Shown: positions 11,519 through 22,080 of the stretch, piece by piece
How the letters are laid out: each line of letters opens with the position of its first letter
Numbering within the stretch: position 1 is the stretch's first letter
Assembly (NCBI RefSeq): GCF_023159225.1
Contig: NC_063176.1
Coordinates: forward strand, 31,723,786 to 31,787,785
DNA: 64,000 bases
Source of the DNA: Perognathus longimembris pacificus
Lineage: Eukaryota > Chordata > Mammalia > Rodentia > Heteromyidae
Direction of reading: 5' to 3'
Notes under the pieces: generated by a model
What the model saw: the letters and a program-made list of their open reading frames with translations, nothing else
Database searches by the model: none
Told to the model about the DNA's origin: nothing
Position numbers and translations under genes: made by a program

Positions 11519-13221
11519 AGGAAAATTTGAAATGAGGAACATTCTTAGAATGTGGCCAATGGTTTGCTAATTCTATCTACTCAATATACCTAGACATGAC
11601 ATGGCCAACTGTATCAGAATAAAAAGTTAAACTTCCTTTGAGTATAGTGAAATTTTTGGCACAACATTTTACCATCTACCACAATCTTATTATTTCTCTG
11701 TCTAATGACATGAAAGATAAAACATTGCTTTCTGCATGCTTTCCATACAGCATTAAGAATCTAACTGGGAAACACCTCCATGGCTGCTCTTTGCTTGAGA
11801 TGTGGAAACTGACACCTAGAATAACTCACATAATTTATTGTAGCACAGGGAATTTTTTTTCTTATCTTGGTTTCATCTTTCAATCTAACAGTAGTGCTGA
11901 TAGTTCTGAAATATTCCTGAGAACTTAAGTGCATTCTTTCCTCACTAGATGTTCTGTTAGGGGAAAAATACTGAAGAATAAATGTGTTTTGTTTTTCTCT
12001 TCATCCAGTACAGCTGGAGTTGTTGTCTTTATAAGTTCTTCTGGGAGTGGGAGAATTTATAATAATTTAGTTTCCATTCAACAAATACTCTCAAACAAGT
12101 AATAATCCAGATATTACTTACAAGAGAATGCTCATCAATGAAGTTAGCTTTAATTACCATAATATGGCTCTGGTTGGTGTGAGTATTACTGAACCTAAAC
12201 TTGTTGTTTACTTTTTTTGTAAGTATAATTTACAAAATTAAGAGAGGAAGAGATGAAAATATATTTAATAATAAACTCTATTAGCATACCCAAACTATTA
12301 TTGTAATGTGTTGTCAGTATAAGGGTCATAAAGTTGTTTTCATATGAAGTCTTTGATATGCATTGATTCAAATACTAGCAGAACACTAGACTGAGAGAAG
12401 TCCTATTCCATCTTCACTATGTCCATGTAGAACTAATGGCTACCATATGAGAGCAGTGGTCCAATGGGTGAAAAGCAGAGAGAGGAGAGTGGAGATAAAT
12501 TGATTTGTGATGGATGAGATTTGGGGCCTGTGAGGATGGAGGGTACTCTGGTTCTGTTTTAGACCTCTGTGTGTGCTCTTCAGTGTGGTAAGGTTTCAAT
12601 GGTGGATGGCTGGAAAATGCCTATGGAGGCTGCCCTTCGGATATGATAACTGGCCTCAGTGAAAATTATTTTTGTTGAATGATATTAGTTTTCAGGGTTG
12701 CAGAGCATCTTTTTTGCCTTCCTAGGTAAAAAGGACTTATCTAGAATATATAAATCTACTGTGAGTAGCTACATATGCAAGGTAGGCTTTTATACTTTTG
12801 TAATATGGTCAGGTTCAGGAATGGAAATTCATGATGCATTTTACATCCCATCTCTTTCCTGGTTAAGGGTGTAATCCAGGTTAATTTTATTTAACAAAAT
12901 ATATTTTCAAATAAAATTTCTAGCACTTTATTATTTCTGAATACATTTATGTCTGTCTCATGGATATTTACCTCTAGCTAAAACTTTTAAACGGAAATGT
13001 GTAAATAGTGCAGTGCATCCTTAATATTTCTACTTTAGAAACTACTGCTATGGGTCAGTCTGGTGTAGCCTAACTTTTGCCTCCATCTTCTGTTTGAAAT
13101 TGTTTATAATTGGACCAAAAAAAGAGAAACAAAAGCTAAGTTGCTTAAATCAGAAGAAGGCCCAGAGATTCTTCTGAAGAACATACTTTGCGAAACTCTT
13201 ACAGCATTCTTCTACAACAAA
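11519..13221. other. Non-coding DNA, no gene seen
   Basis: No recognised element. Open frames at 11638-11928 and 12417-12599 lack any protein family signature. Confidence 0.5.
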
Positions 13222-13242
13222 GTAATCTGCTTGACAATAATT

Positions 13243-13443
13243 ACAAAACCATTTGGTGTAAACCAACTGTACAACTCATTGGGGGGAGAGGGTAAGGGGA
13301 AGGAGGAAGGCAGGGGAAAAATGAGGGAAGAGGTAACAAGTTGAACAAGAAATATACTCACTGCCTTATGTATGAAACTTATGTATGAAACCCCTCTGTA
13401 CATCACTTTGACAATAAGTAATTATTTAAAAACAAAACAAAAG
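13243..13443 (+). mobile_element. Short LINE-1 3' end (about 200 bp) with target-site duplication
   Basis: Begins ACAAAACCATTTGGTGTAAA and carries the G-rich tract and the terminal TACATCACTTTGACAATAAG with an A-rich tail. The flanks duplicate GTAATCTGCTTGA (13222-13234 and 13444-13456); the match may extend to 21 bp with 2 mismatches. The tail holds a local repeat of the TATGTATGAAAC motif. Confidence 0.88.
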
Positions 13444-13646
13444 GTAATCTGCTTGATTAATAATTGTAGGTGCCATGTGTTGATGTCCTTGCAGAACACA
13501 GCATTTTACTAAGGACTTATAGTGTACTTGGGCTAACTTTAAATCTAGAAAATAAGGTAGGCTAGAATATGCTTTTAACTGTGAAAACCAAGGAAAAGTA
13601 TAGCCCCCTGAGCTCCTAGAAACAATAGGGCTTGTAAAGTTTCACT

Positions 13647-14278
13647 GTCTTAGAATTTACTCTTAGCTGCTATAACTCCATTTTGGTGACTCCATGCTAG
13701 AAGGCTGCACCCCAACTGTGAGACTAGTTCCTTGTAGTTTCACATTTATATCTAGCCCTTATTCCTTTCTGTAGCTAGGTAGCAACCATAGTAACTGATT
13801 GTAAAAATGATCATAGTAATAGATTATAGAAATAACCATAGTAGTAGTTACAGAAATGCCATGGCGGTTGTCAGGTTGGTCCACTTATGATTGAGTACTG
13901 GATTGTTTTATCCTGCTTATGCTTGCCTAGTTGATATTAGGGAAACATGGTAACAAAGTGTAAAATAAAGTTGATATTAGGTCAGCCTGACCATGAAATT
14001 CTGCTTCTGTAAAAGGCTTGCTTAACCCATTTGTGACTTGTTCTACCCCCTGCTTTAACCCCCTGTGTCTGTGCTTCGTGACCACCTGCTGTAGAATGCA
14101 TAGCTTCTACCTTGAAAAACCCAGCCCTGGGGTGGCTCATTGCTTTTCTTTACCATCCCAATTGTGGAGAACAGACACTGTGCACAGCTACATAAAGACT
14201 CCAAGCCCGATTGACTTAGTGCTGGTGACTCTTGTCATGGGTGCGAGTCCTGGGAGGCCAGGATACTGCATTAACAAA
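13647..14278 (+). mobile_element. LTR-like block, probable solo LTR (boundaries uncertain)
   Basis: The block has a retroviral LTR composition: a TGTCTTAG start, a U3-like stretch with CTATAACTCCATTTTGGTGAC, a CCCCTGCTTTAACCCCCTG region, an ATAAAGACTCC polyadenylation-like signal at about 14191, and an end CTGCATTAACA. I could not confirm a target-site duplication, so the limits are estimates. It resembles gammaretroviral (class I) LTRs in layout, but the family is not identified. Confidence 0.45.
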
Positions 14279-15601
14279 CAGTTTTCATTTTATATAGTAA
14301 CTCAGGAGATTTGATATGGCTCAATCAGCTCTTTTCGTGTAGTAAAGCATCGGGCTAATTTTCAAATAAGTGGAGATTAGCAATCTTTGTCATTGGTTCA
14401 CGAGGTAGGTTAGATTAGATCATGTTTTTATTCCATAATTACATAAACATTGGGTAAATGTTATAGAGCACATACCTCCAGAAAGTCATTCTTGGAGAGA
14501 TAGAAAAACCATATACTTGTTTCTGTCTCATTAGAGTATTGATACAATCACATTTCAAAAATTCTTTATAAAAAATCAGAAAGAATGGTGGGACCAATTA
14601 AAAGGCAATACATTATAAATAAATGACAAAGGGCCGTAGACTTACATTGATGTAAATCTTACCTCAAATGAGGATAAAAATAATGCTACCTACCTTATAG
14701 GAATGTTGTAATGCTACCCTTGATGAATACATTTTTTGACGCTTGGTGTTAATGAACTGTGTTGTAGTGTGTGTTAATGAACTTTAAGGGTAAAATCTGT
14801 GACTTTTAATTTATGGTCCTTTATATATAGCTAGCATAGATAACCAGTAGTATTTAGGACCAATTAAAGACCATCAAATTAGCATCTCTTACTCTTTGTG
14901 TTCTTCAAAGCAAACCAGATAACGTTTACTTTCTTTTGAAATGCCTCAAAGTCGAGGCCACTGACCGACTTCTTGAGTTGCCTTCAACCTTCTCTTTCCC
15001 TATTCCCTAAATAGGAAGGCTGGCAAGTGGGGCTTCCCATGACAGTTTTCAGCAGAGATTCATTGGGAGTCACTATGCAGTTGTTGTAAAATACAGTTTA
15101 GTATTTTATGGCAGCTTAATCCACTTTGCCTTTCATCTGTGCACTTGTGAAAAAATAGTGACAACATGGAAAACATTCTAAATCAAACATATGGAGACTG
15201 GAGATTGAAGCCAAATCCTCTCTTGCCATACTGCGGAGAGCAAGTAGAAACTCCAAGCCAGGGATTCTGAAGTGCACCATTGGCACCGCTGTTCGTGTGC
15301 TCAGACAGCCAAACATCTCAGTTCGAAGAGCACTACTTCTTTGTTTACTTATTTTTCCCGTTCTCATCTTTTTGAAGTTTAATTTTAATATAATTTCCAA
15401 AAGGAGGCAACAAATGATCATCCAAATCACTTTGAATCTTATTAAATGTTTCAAAAAGAAAAAAATAAACTGCTCTAAGTCCATGTATAAGGACTGCCCA
15501 TACAAACAACATGGATACTCAAGCAAAGATTTCAGCACAAATTAAGATGTATGAATGTTAAAAGGAAAAATAATTAATATGCAAAATAATAAAGAAATAA
15601 T
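14279..15601. other. Non-coding DNA, no gene seen
   Basis: No recognised repeat. The 140-codon minus-strand frame at 15116-15538 has no identifiable domain. Confidence 0.5.
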
Positions 15602-15607
15602 ACTAAG

Positions 15608-15956
15608 TGTGGGGCTAGATCTCCGGCAGGAGGTAAGCGTGAATGACGCGCACACGGAACACACGCTGGAGGACAAGCTTGAAGCAGGTCTCGATTATTG
15701 TTGCACAGATCAGGAATTATATAGCCCCAGCACCCCAACCTCCTGAGTCCTCCCCGGCCAATCACCTAGTGGGGAATTGATGCAAGGCACTTGTGGCCGG
15801 TACCCGATTGGTCCTCCGGGGGAGTGTGGGGAGCGTGGACAGCTCGTGGCTGGCAAGCCAGGCAGATGTGCCTGTGGGCTATGTCTCCATGAGCAGGAAG
15901 TGTACTTCTACTGCTGCTCTAGCTGACTCAACCATATCTGACCAGCTCTACCCACA
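15608..15956 (-). mobile_element. Solo LTR, class II (ERVK/IAP-like) by its 6-bp duplication
   Basis: A 349-bp block begins TGTGGG and ends CCCACA, perfect inverted termini. It is flanked by the 6-bp duplication ACTAAG at 15602-15607 and 15957-15962. Six-base duplications are typical of class II (betaretrovirus-like) elements. Read on the minus strand it has CCAAT-type motifs (GGACCAATCGG; GATTGGCC), a TATA-like GGCTATATAATTCC at about 15715-15725 and a downstream AATAAT. It keeps CpG-rich patches. No internal region remains. Confidence 0.75.
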
Positions 15957-15962
15957 ACTAAG

Positions 15963-16121
15963 TACATGTATGGAAATAACATGATGAAAACTTGTTTATT
16001 ATGTACAAAGTAAACACAACAATAACAAATTAAAAGGAACAACCAAGATTAGAGTACAGAAAAAGATTAAGTTGATGACATCACGTGAGTATATGGGGGG
16101 GGGGGGTCACACGCATGTATG
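15963..16121. other. Non-coding DNA with a 12-base G run
   Basis: Short spacer between the solo LTR and a SINE. A homopolymer of G lies at 16095-16106. Confidence 0.6.
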
Positions 16122-16355
16122 GACACGGTTCCTGGGTCCTTGAACTCAAGGAGTGAGCACTATCCCTGAGCTTTTTGCTCAAGGCTAAAGCTCTACCTTT
16201 TGAGCCACAGCTCAACTTTTAGCTTTTTGGTGGTTCATCAGAGATAAGGGCCTCACGGATTTTTCTCCCCAGGCTGGCTTCAAACTGCAAAGCTCAGATT
16301 TCAGCCTCCTGAGTAGCAAAGATTCACAGGCAAGGGCTGCCTGTGCCACACACAT
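16122..16355 (-). mobile_element. Composite ID+B1-like SINE
   Basis: Antisense ID words (CTTGAACTCAAGGAGTGAGC, TTTTGAGCCACAGCTCAAC) are followed by a B1-like part (CCCAGGCTGGCTTCAAACTG, CTCAGATTTCAGCCTCCTGA, GATTCACAGGCAAG). This is the clearest copy of the two-part SINE in the window. Confidence 0.75.
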
Positions 16356-16398
16356 TCTTAATTTTCAGTGTTTTTGTTTATTTGTTTCACTTTTTATT

Positions 16399-17010
16399 TC
16401 ATGTGTTGTCAGCTGAATACCCAATGAAGTATGTAGTAGGGCAGGAGGTGCCATTAGCACAAGGATCCCAGTGCTTAGTCCTCCTCACTGGGCCATGCTC
16501 ATCTTCAGGAGCGTCCACCACACCTTCCAACTGTGCATTGGAGCAGGACCTAGTGTCAGAACATAGGAACATCAAGTGAACCTTGGACCTCATAGGGAGG
16601 AGACCATTGTGTCTTTTTGTGTAACCAGATCTGACATTGTAAGTGAGGTGATTTTCTAAGTCTTGGCAATGACTCAATTTTCTAAGTCTTGGCACCACTG
16701 TGTGTTACTTAGCAGTCTTTTCCTGTACTAACATTCTTCAACCATTAGCTGTTTTGTAGTCATGCAAAGATTTGTTACAGTTTTCTAAACCCTGTGCTTC
16801 TAGATCCATGTCAGTAAGTCTCCACTTAAAACTTACTTTCTAACTAGCTCCTACATGATCTTGTTCTGGCTTCTTCAATTGCTTCACACTACACACTAAC
16901 CACTTTCCCAGGGCGATGATGAGGCCATCTGCACATGAACACATGAGCCCACTGCACACTTATCATTGCCTTTGCAGCAGCTATACTTTAACTGCTGTGC
17001 ATGATATGTT
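16399..17010 (-). other. Unexplained stretch with partial coding-like frames
   Basis: The minus strand holds a 99-codon open frame (16399-16698), and short frames continue upstream around 16700-16990 in other phases. No protein family was recognised. It could be a decayed processed pseudogene or chance. No poly-A tract or target-site duplication was found to support retroposition. Confidence 0.2.
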
Positions 17011-17811
17011 TTTGTAGGAAACTACATGGAAAATGACAGTGCTGATTAATCAATAGAATGATTTCTATACATAACCATAAATACCCAGGTAACAGTATTG
17101 TGCAGGCCTTCACTTTGATAAAACTGCATTTTACTTTTGGCACTTTAGATGGACTGGTTTGGTATTACGTCATTTATCTCATCAAGTCATTGAAATGATT
17201 ATTCAAAAGTCCATCAAACTTTTGGAATATCCTCTTTTTAAGAGAAGCTGCTCAGTTCTTTAAGTCAAGATGTGCATGCACATTTGATTTCAGGATTTGA
17301 TTATTGAGTAGTTTCTATGTTTCTGTAAACTTTGAGCTTTTGTTTATCAAGATTATCACTTAGCACTTTTAACAGTGGTACAGGCTTAGCTGTTAGGCCA
17401 TTTTTAGCTATGTTACATGTAAGTAAAACAGGTTTTGCATTAAAAAATGACTTTTCTAAATAGGAAGAAAATCAGACATTAAAATATTAATATTTTAAGA
17501 AAATGATACTATGTTTTTTCTTTCAAGGAAAAAGCAAAAAAAAATTAAGCAAAAAGAAAAGAATTCTCAAATAAGCAAATAGCACTAATTGTACTATGTA
17601 ATGTTTTCCAATTTAATCAGATATAGTAAATTCTATTTTTGAAAAAAAAAAATAGAAAATTGAACAACATATATAAACCAGAAAATGTATACAAAATACA
17701 GACAAAACAAAAGATAACTGAATAAAGAATAATTGTAACCTTGAGGTCTTTTGAGACTTGTTTCATCAGGAAGGGAAACATCATTCACTCAAGCTTGTGT
17801 AAAAGTAAAAG

Positions 17812-17849
<38 letters not shown>

Positions 17850-18281
17850 CAACCACATCAATCACAAAAAATCCATACAGACTAAAACATTCAGTCTCAG
17901 AAAGTCAAGAATTGAGATAGCTCCACTGCCCCAGAAATTGTATTTTATAAATGTTTCTTGTTTCTCTGATTTTTTCCACTTACATGTATTTACTTTCTTC
18001 CCTTACTGCCTCACACAATCTCTCCCTTTCAATTGCAGTACCTCTGTCTCTTAGTATTTACATTCCAAATTCTGGGAAAGGAATCTAATGGGTGACTCAT
18101 TCTGTGTGTAAAATTGTGCTAGGTCAGTGGTTAGTTGGTTGCTTGGTTATTGTTTGGAAACACATTATCAGTCTTTTCCTGAGATTCTGTCACACTTGAG
18201 TTAAAATAGGAGAGATGAGTGGATGCCATAGACAAATGATTGTTTTTAACATTCTTAGAGGAGGCTAAGATTAGCTGTGTT
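17011..18281. other. Non-coding DNA with a (CA)n microsatellite
   Basis: AT-rich DNA without recognised genes. A clean CA repeat lies at 17814-17847. Confidence 0.55.
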
Positions 18282-18298
18282 ATAAAGTAGTGATTCTT

Positions 18299-18443
18299 TA
18301 CAACTTGGGAGGATAGGGGAAAGGGAAAGGGAGAGAACAACAAGGGAGGGGATGACACGGTTTGACAAGAAATATACTCATCACCCTACGTATGTTAGTA
18401 AAACCCTCTGTACATCACCTTGGCAATAAAATTAAATTAAAAA
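18299..18443 (+). mobile_element. Very short LINE-1 3' end (about 145 bp) with target-site duplication
   Basis: Contains the G-rich tract (18308-18345), the GACAAGAAATATACTCATC block and the terminal CACCTTGGCAATAAAATTAA end. The flanks duplicate ATAAAGTAGTGATTC(C)TT at 18282-18298 and 18444-18461, one indel apart. This is an extreme 5' truncation of an L1 insertion. Confidence 0.88.
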
Positions 18444-18461
18444 ATAAAGTAGTGATTCCTT

Positions 18462-19539
18462 TGCTGACACAATGCCAGATTACAGAGAAAAGATTAAAGG
18501 GGAGAAAAATGGTCTCCTGAGGATAGAGTTAAAATTTAACATATGAGTTAATAAAATCCCATGAATCAGGAAGCAAAGTTCAGAGTCTATAATGCCAGCA
18601 AAATGCTTCCTGTGGAAATTCGAACTTCATAGGGAAAAAAGTAGACTTTCTAGAAGAAATAAAATATACTTAGTGTATTAGGAGTGCCTTAGGACTTATA
18701 ATGAGTTACTGACCTTTCCATTTTATACTGAGATTTACAGTAACTTTAATAATTTCTATAGGAGGAATAATTTAAACACCATATTTACAACTGCTAATAT
18801 CATCTAGTTTTGTCTGATTATGGATTTCTTATTAGCTTCTTTTATATTAAAATATAGTGCTTCAAATTTAGAAATATGAAAATGTTCTTTATATTCTTAG
18901 TCTTATACATTTTCTATGTATGGAAAGCATAAGCTCCAATGAGATACTTTGCCATTGTACTTTATGTAGTGTAGGCTTTAGCTGTTTAGTAGTTCATAAT
19001 TGATAACAAATTCATATCAAATAACAAATCCACTCATTATTGAAAACTTTTAATGTTCTAGTAAATTAGTGTATTTAGTTACTCTTCAATATTAACCACA
19101 ATTAAAATGTGTAACATTTTATTCATGCATTACTCACAGAGGATTTACTTTTACCTATCCATTCTTTTTAGAGCTGATACTTGGGTTAGATAAACATTAA
19201 AGGTTATGCATAGCTTTTTTCTCCTTATAAAGAAATAGACTTTTGTGTTCTGTGTTTCCTTAAAGTAGCTTATAAAATTTTCTCCTATGAGTTACAGTCT
19301 TTTTCTGTAATTCAAGGCCTCCCTTCCCTTGCAATCTTCACTTTGTTATAAACAGGGTGGATAAAGTAGAGGAGAGGGAAGAACTAGAAAATAAGATGAG
19401 ATTTTTGAATTCTCTGATTTTTAAGGCCATATATTATTTTATTTATACAAATGTATAGGTAGTATGGCTTAGTTCTACCAAATCTTAATAACTGTGTTTG
19501 AGATGTGGCTTTGATATTTGTAGGTTAAAAAATCAAGTG
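18462..19539. other. Non-coding DNA, no gene seen
   Basis: AT-rich sequence lacking recognised repeats up to the start of L1-A. Confidence 0.5.
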
Positions 19540-20798
19540 CTAAAGATGGCAGGGGAGCAGCAAAACCCTAGCTAAGCTCCCTCTGACATTGCAGTTTTAC
19601 CACACCAGAGAAACTTTCACTCCTAGAAAGACAGCCCAAGTAAGTTATAACAGTATAGGGATTCTGGCCAGGAAGGAAAAATTGAATTTTCTGGCCTGAA
19701 AACACAGATTCGAGCTCTGGGCAGCATCCTGCTGCCATGCCGGTGCTGGCGCTTGCACAGTGTCCTGCACTCCGCACACCTAAAGCACACAGTGGAGACC
19801 AGGAAGAAATTCTCCAGATGGCGGCAGACAGATGCAATCGAAGGCTGAGCACAGATGGGCCAAAACCACAGAAAAAGCATGAGTACCCCACAAAAAAGCA
19901 TTCTCAATTGTGCCCACAGAGCAGCTTCTGGAAGGTAGCCCTTCCCCCACTGCCAGAGCAAAGCACCATCTTTGACACTGGCATAGGGTCAGACCAGACT
20001 GGAACTAAAGTGGGCCTGGGGAAAGTGAGGATGAAGGGGCCATCTTTGAAAAGGGCAAGAGGGCCCAACCAGGGAGAGACAGCTCCACCCAGGAGAATGA
20101 CCCCTGCCCACGGGAGGCTGGTCCTGGGCTGCGGCTCACACACTCAGGTGAACTCAGCCAGAGGTGCTGCACCCTGCCTGCTGGAATTCCTAAATTAAAA
20201 CCAAAAGGGGCGAGCAGCTACCAATGGCACAGAACAACCAGATGAGAGAACAAATAGTTCCCGAGACAGATAAACAGTCCCATCACAGAGGAAGCCCAAT
20301 TCCCAGCCCGAAACAGAGCCAAATTCCATAGCCAGCTCCGCCCAGGAGTCGATTCCGTCCCTGGGGGAGGAGCCTGACCCAGACAAGCTACTCTCAGCCA
20401 GGTAAACCAGGCCAGAGGTGCCACGCCCTGCTGAGTGCACAGCCTATTCAAAGCCAGACATTAAAGTCAGTGGCCCCACAGCAGATGGGAAGAGCCACTG
20501 TTCCCAAGACTGTTCACGTCCCCCAGCTACAGAGGACATCCAAGTCCTACCTGCTAGCTGTGTGAACCACAGAGCCCCAAGAATTCACTAACGGGAGGAG
20601 GGTCAAAGCAGATCCACCCCCTGCAAACTGAAAGCAAGTCAAACCACCCAAGCAGCAAAATAGACTGCAGGCCATCACATGGAAACCAGAGACTGGAGAA
20701 AGTCCACCCAAACAAGGAAGACTCCTTTTTTTTTCTCTCATTTCTGAAACATCATTGGTTTTTTGGTTCTCCATTTATACCTGGTTGTTTTATCAATG

Positions 20799-20843
<45 letters not shown>

Positions 20844-21521
20844 GTTGTTCATTTTACCGTTTTTTTTTGTTTTCTCTCCTGTTTAAAATAACTTTTCTCT
20901 GCTTTGTAAACTTATCTTCCAGTATTTTTTCTTTATTTCTCTCTTCACATTCTTTTTCTTTAAAAATTTACTTTCCTATGAATAACTCCTCTACTCTTTT
21001 CTGCTAACACTCCATTGACTATCATTGTAACCTTGTTCTTTCTACTGATTCTACTTTTCTCCACATTTCCACATCACTGAAACTAAACCAAATCATCACC
21101 CCCCCCCCATACACTTTACTCTATTCTCTTTACTATATCTAACTTACCCTCCTGACTTACTTCTAGGACCTCCTGATTCCATTGACCCCTGGGATTGGAT
21201 AGTGGGTATCTCTACTCGAACAGAGTGAATCAAAGGGATTCAAAGACAAAGACATACAGTCCAAAAAGAACTCAATATAAGAACAAAAATTTCCCATAGG
21301 GGTGTAACAGTAAATAAATAACTACTGAATTCAGGGCTCAAGAGTGGTTGTTATATCAAAATTGTATTATTTAGGAACACCAAATCTAATTTTATGTACA
21401 GGTATACAAGGTATCTGTATATAATTGTGAACTTCTAAGATTTAGAACAGTGCTTGGTAAGGTCTGCTTTGGGTCTTAAATGGTGCTCACAGGTGCTTGT
21501 AGATTGGCATTCCCAATCCAA
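19540..21521 (+). promoter_or_regulatory. L1-A 5' UTR (decayed internal promoter)
   Basis: Aligns by eye to the L1-B 5' UTR but has lost many CpGs, as expected for an older methylated copy. It contains a long open sense frame (19737-20198, ATG start) and minus-strand open frames (19568-19891). A (GT)n tract at 20802-20841 has expanded here; L1-B has only GTGTTTGTTT at that place. Confidence 0.7.
20802..20841 (+). repeat. (TG)20 microsatellite inside the L1-A 5' UTR
   Basis: Uninterrupted dinucleotide repeat of 40 bases. Confidence 0.95.
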
Positions 21522-22022
21522 ATGGGCAGAAGAAACACAAGAAAGATGGCAAACAATGGAGTCTCATCTCCCACTCAAAACAAGAGAGAAGCAGAGCAGT
21601 CAATCAAAGATATACAAGAGAACCCTCAAAATGCTCTACAAAGTCTACTGATAAGAATGATAAATGAAAAGTTTGAATCTCTTCAGTCAACTATTCTAGA
21701 GAGTGAGGAGGCAAACCAAAAATTAATAGAAAATGTCATGGCCTCCAAAAAATAGAAAGGTAAATGAACTTCAAGAGTCAAATGAAAAGATAGCTACCCA
21801 GCTAAAAGACGAGAGAGACAACACTCAAAACCAAATTAATGAAGTAAAGAGTCCATGTAGGACCTAAGAGATAATTAAAGCAAGGACATGGAAAGACCAG
21901 TCAGAAGGAAAAGAGATTCAAAATCAAGTAGCTAGCATATAGCTTTACAAAAAATCCTCATAGATAGATACAGGGAAAATAATCAAGATTCCAATACATA
22001 CGGAGAAATGAACCCTAAATAG
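21522..22022 (+). pseudogene. L1-A ORF1 remnant (ORF1p, RNA-binding protein)
   Basis: LINE-1 ORF1p is a trimeric coiled-coil RNA-binding chaperone of the L1 ribonucleoprotein. The ATG at 21522 opens MGRRNTRKMANNG, matching the L1-B start. An in-frame ATG 42 bases upstream (21480) exists here but is not ATG in L1-B. The frame stops at 21755, before the coiled coil is complete. Downstream sequence keeps homology to about 21948, then jumps directly to the last codons of ORF1 (about 21950), so roughly 600 bp covering the rest of the coiled coil, the RRM and most of the C-terminal domain are deleted. The junction shows only 2-3 bases of shared sequence (AG/CAG). Not functional. Confidence 0.85.
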
Positions 22023-22080
22023 TAAACCAGAATATTAGATCAAGAAATGGGAAGACACAGCTTTTAACAAGATAGAGATA

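Noticed and set aside
15116..15538. 140-codon minus-strand open frame
   Set aside because: AT-rich composition, no recognisable domain, no exon or retroposon context.
19500..19560. Target-site duplication for L1-A
   Set aside because: Compared the 5' flank (TAGGTTAAAAAATCAAGTGC) with the 3' flank near 26365-26400; no convincing match, so none is claimed.
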